Source: an uncultured Lachnospiraceae bacterium
Lineage (GTDB): Bacteria > Bacillota > Clostridia > Lachnospirales > Lachnospiraceae
Length of the DNA stretch: 5,819 bases
Direction: 5' to 3'
Assembly (NCBI GenBank): GCA_946549155.1
Contig: CAMNQN010000203.1
Location: forward strand, 1 to 5,819
Shown: positions 5,422-5,819 of the stretch, piece after piece
How the letters are laid out: each line of letters starts with the position of its first letter
How positions within the stretch are numbered: the first letter of the stretch is position 1
Notes under the pieces: model-generated
Databases searched by the model: none
Seen by the model: the letters and a program-made list of their open reading frames with translations, nothing else
Told to the model about the DNA's origin: nothing
Translations under genes and position numbers: made by a program

Positions 5422-5819
5422 TCAGCGCTGCACACGGCCAGATGCGTCTCCATTCATTAAAAGTTCCACCTCTGCCACATCGGAGAGATTAAAATCTTTC
5501 TCAATGGAATGTTTCAGGCAGGAAGCCGCCGCCGCATATTCAATCTTCTTCTGGGGGTCAAATTCCTGTACCGTACCGTAGATCAATCCGGCCGCGAAGG
5601 AATCTCCTCCTCCCACCCGGTCCACAATATGAATGGGATAGGTTTTCGAAAAATAGGTGGTTCCGCCGATATACAGCAAGGCGCCCCACTCATTGTCCGA
5701 AGCGCTGATGCTCTTTCGCAGGGTAATGCCCACTTCCTTCACCCCATAATTTCTGCAAAGCTGGTCGGCCACCTCCACGTATCCCTCTTTATTCAGCTTT
5801 CCCGAAATTACGTCCGTGC
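5422..5819 (-). CDS. kdgK: 2-keto-3-deoxygluconate kinase, PfkB family (C-terminal part, cut by the window edge)
   Basis: About 131 C-terminal residues are visible; the start lies beyond 5819. The frame is open across the edge and reads TDVISGKLNKEGY before a GTG codon at 5778 that is internal, not a start. The PfkB C-terminal signature DRVGGGDSFAAGLIYG contains the anion-hole glycines and catalytic Asp (codon 5604-5602), with GGGD in place of the more common GAGD. ITLRKSISASDN and the tail AASCLKHSIE...GDASGRVQR are, from memory, typical of clostridial KDG kinases. That enzyme makes 2-keto-3-deoxy-6-phosphogluconate, later split by KDPG aldolase in hexuronate or pectin breakdown. The stop is 45 bases before dhaK, so the three genes are probably one operon. 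The PfkB call is firm; the exact substrate is less so because the N-terminal half is missing. Confidence 0.83.
   Translation of the reverse strand, partial: TDVISGKLNKEGYVEVADQLCRNYGVKEVGITLRKSISASDNEWGALLYIGGTTYFSKTYPIHIVDRVGGGDSFAAGLIYGTVQEFDPQKKIEYAAAASCLKHSIEKDFNLSDVAEVELLMNGDASGRVQR

Overview
The window looks like chromosomal DNA of a Gram-positive anaerobe of the Clostridia, most likely Lachnospiraceae-like. This is an inference from strong AGGAGG-type ribosome binding sites, the clostridial style of the galactokinase and KDG kinase sequences, and an AraC regulator with a PocR sensor domain. No species can be named. There are no RNA genes, mobile elements or CRISPR arrays.

Layout, left to right. 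Positions 1-130 hold no gene that can be supported. Next come two Leloir-pathway genes on the minus strand, transcribed galK (2614-1334) then galE (1147-131), with a 186-base gap between them. A 134-base divergent control region (2615-2748) separates galK from a plus-strand PocR-AraC regulator (2749-3612). This region carries back-to-back -10 elements, a direct repeat and a palindrome. The regulator meets a second minus-strand cluster tail to tail over a shared hairpin terminator (3614-3654). That cluster reads kdgK (C-terminal part only, entering at 5819), dhaK (5376-4384), dhaL (4359-3697). Its gaps of 45 and 24 bases suggest one operon.

How the genes fit. GalK makes galactose-1-phosphate. 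GalE regenerates UDP-glucose from UDP-galactose. The uridylyltransferase galT that links them is not in the window. GalE has Cys at position 299, the site that in E. coli GalE is Tyr and whose change to Cys opens the enzyme to UDP-GlcNAc/UDP-GalNAc. The second cluster pairs a 2-keto-3-deoxygluconate kinase-type PfkB protein with both subunits of a dihydroxyacetone kinase-type enzyme. Both Dha subunits keep the catalytic residues but differ from classical DhaK/DhaL in several conserved loops, and no dhaM follows. A two-subunit ketose kinase with another substrate is therefore possible. The regulator's repeats sit where an AraC-type activator of galK would bind, but PocR domains are also associated with propanediol and glycerol metabolism, so the dha cluster remains an alternative target.
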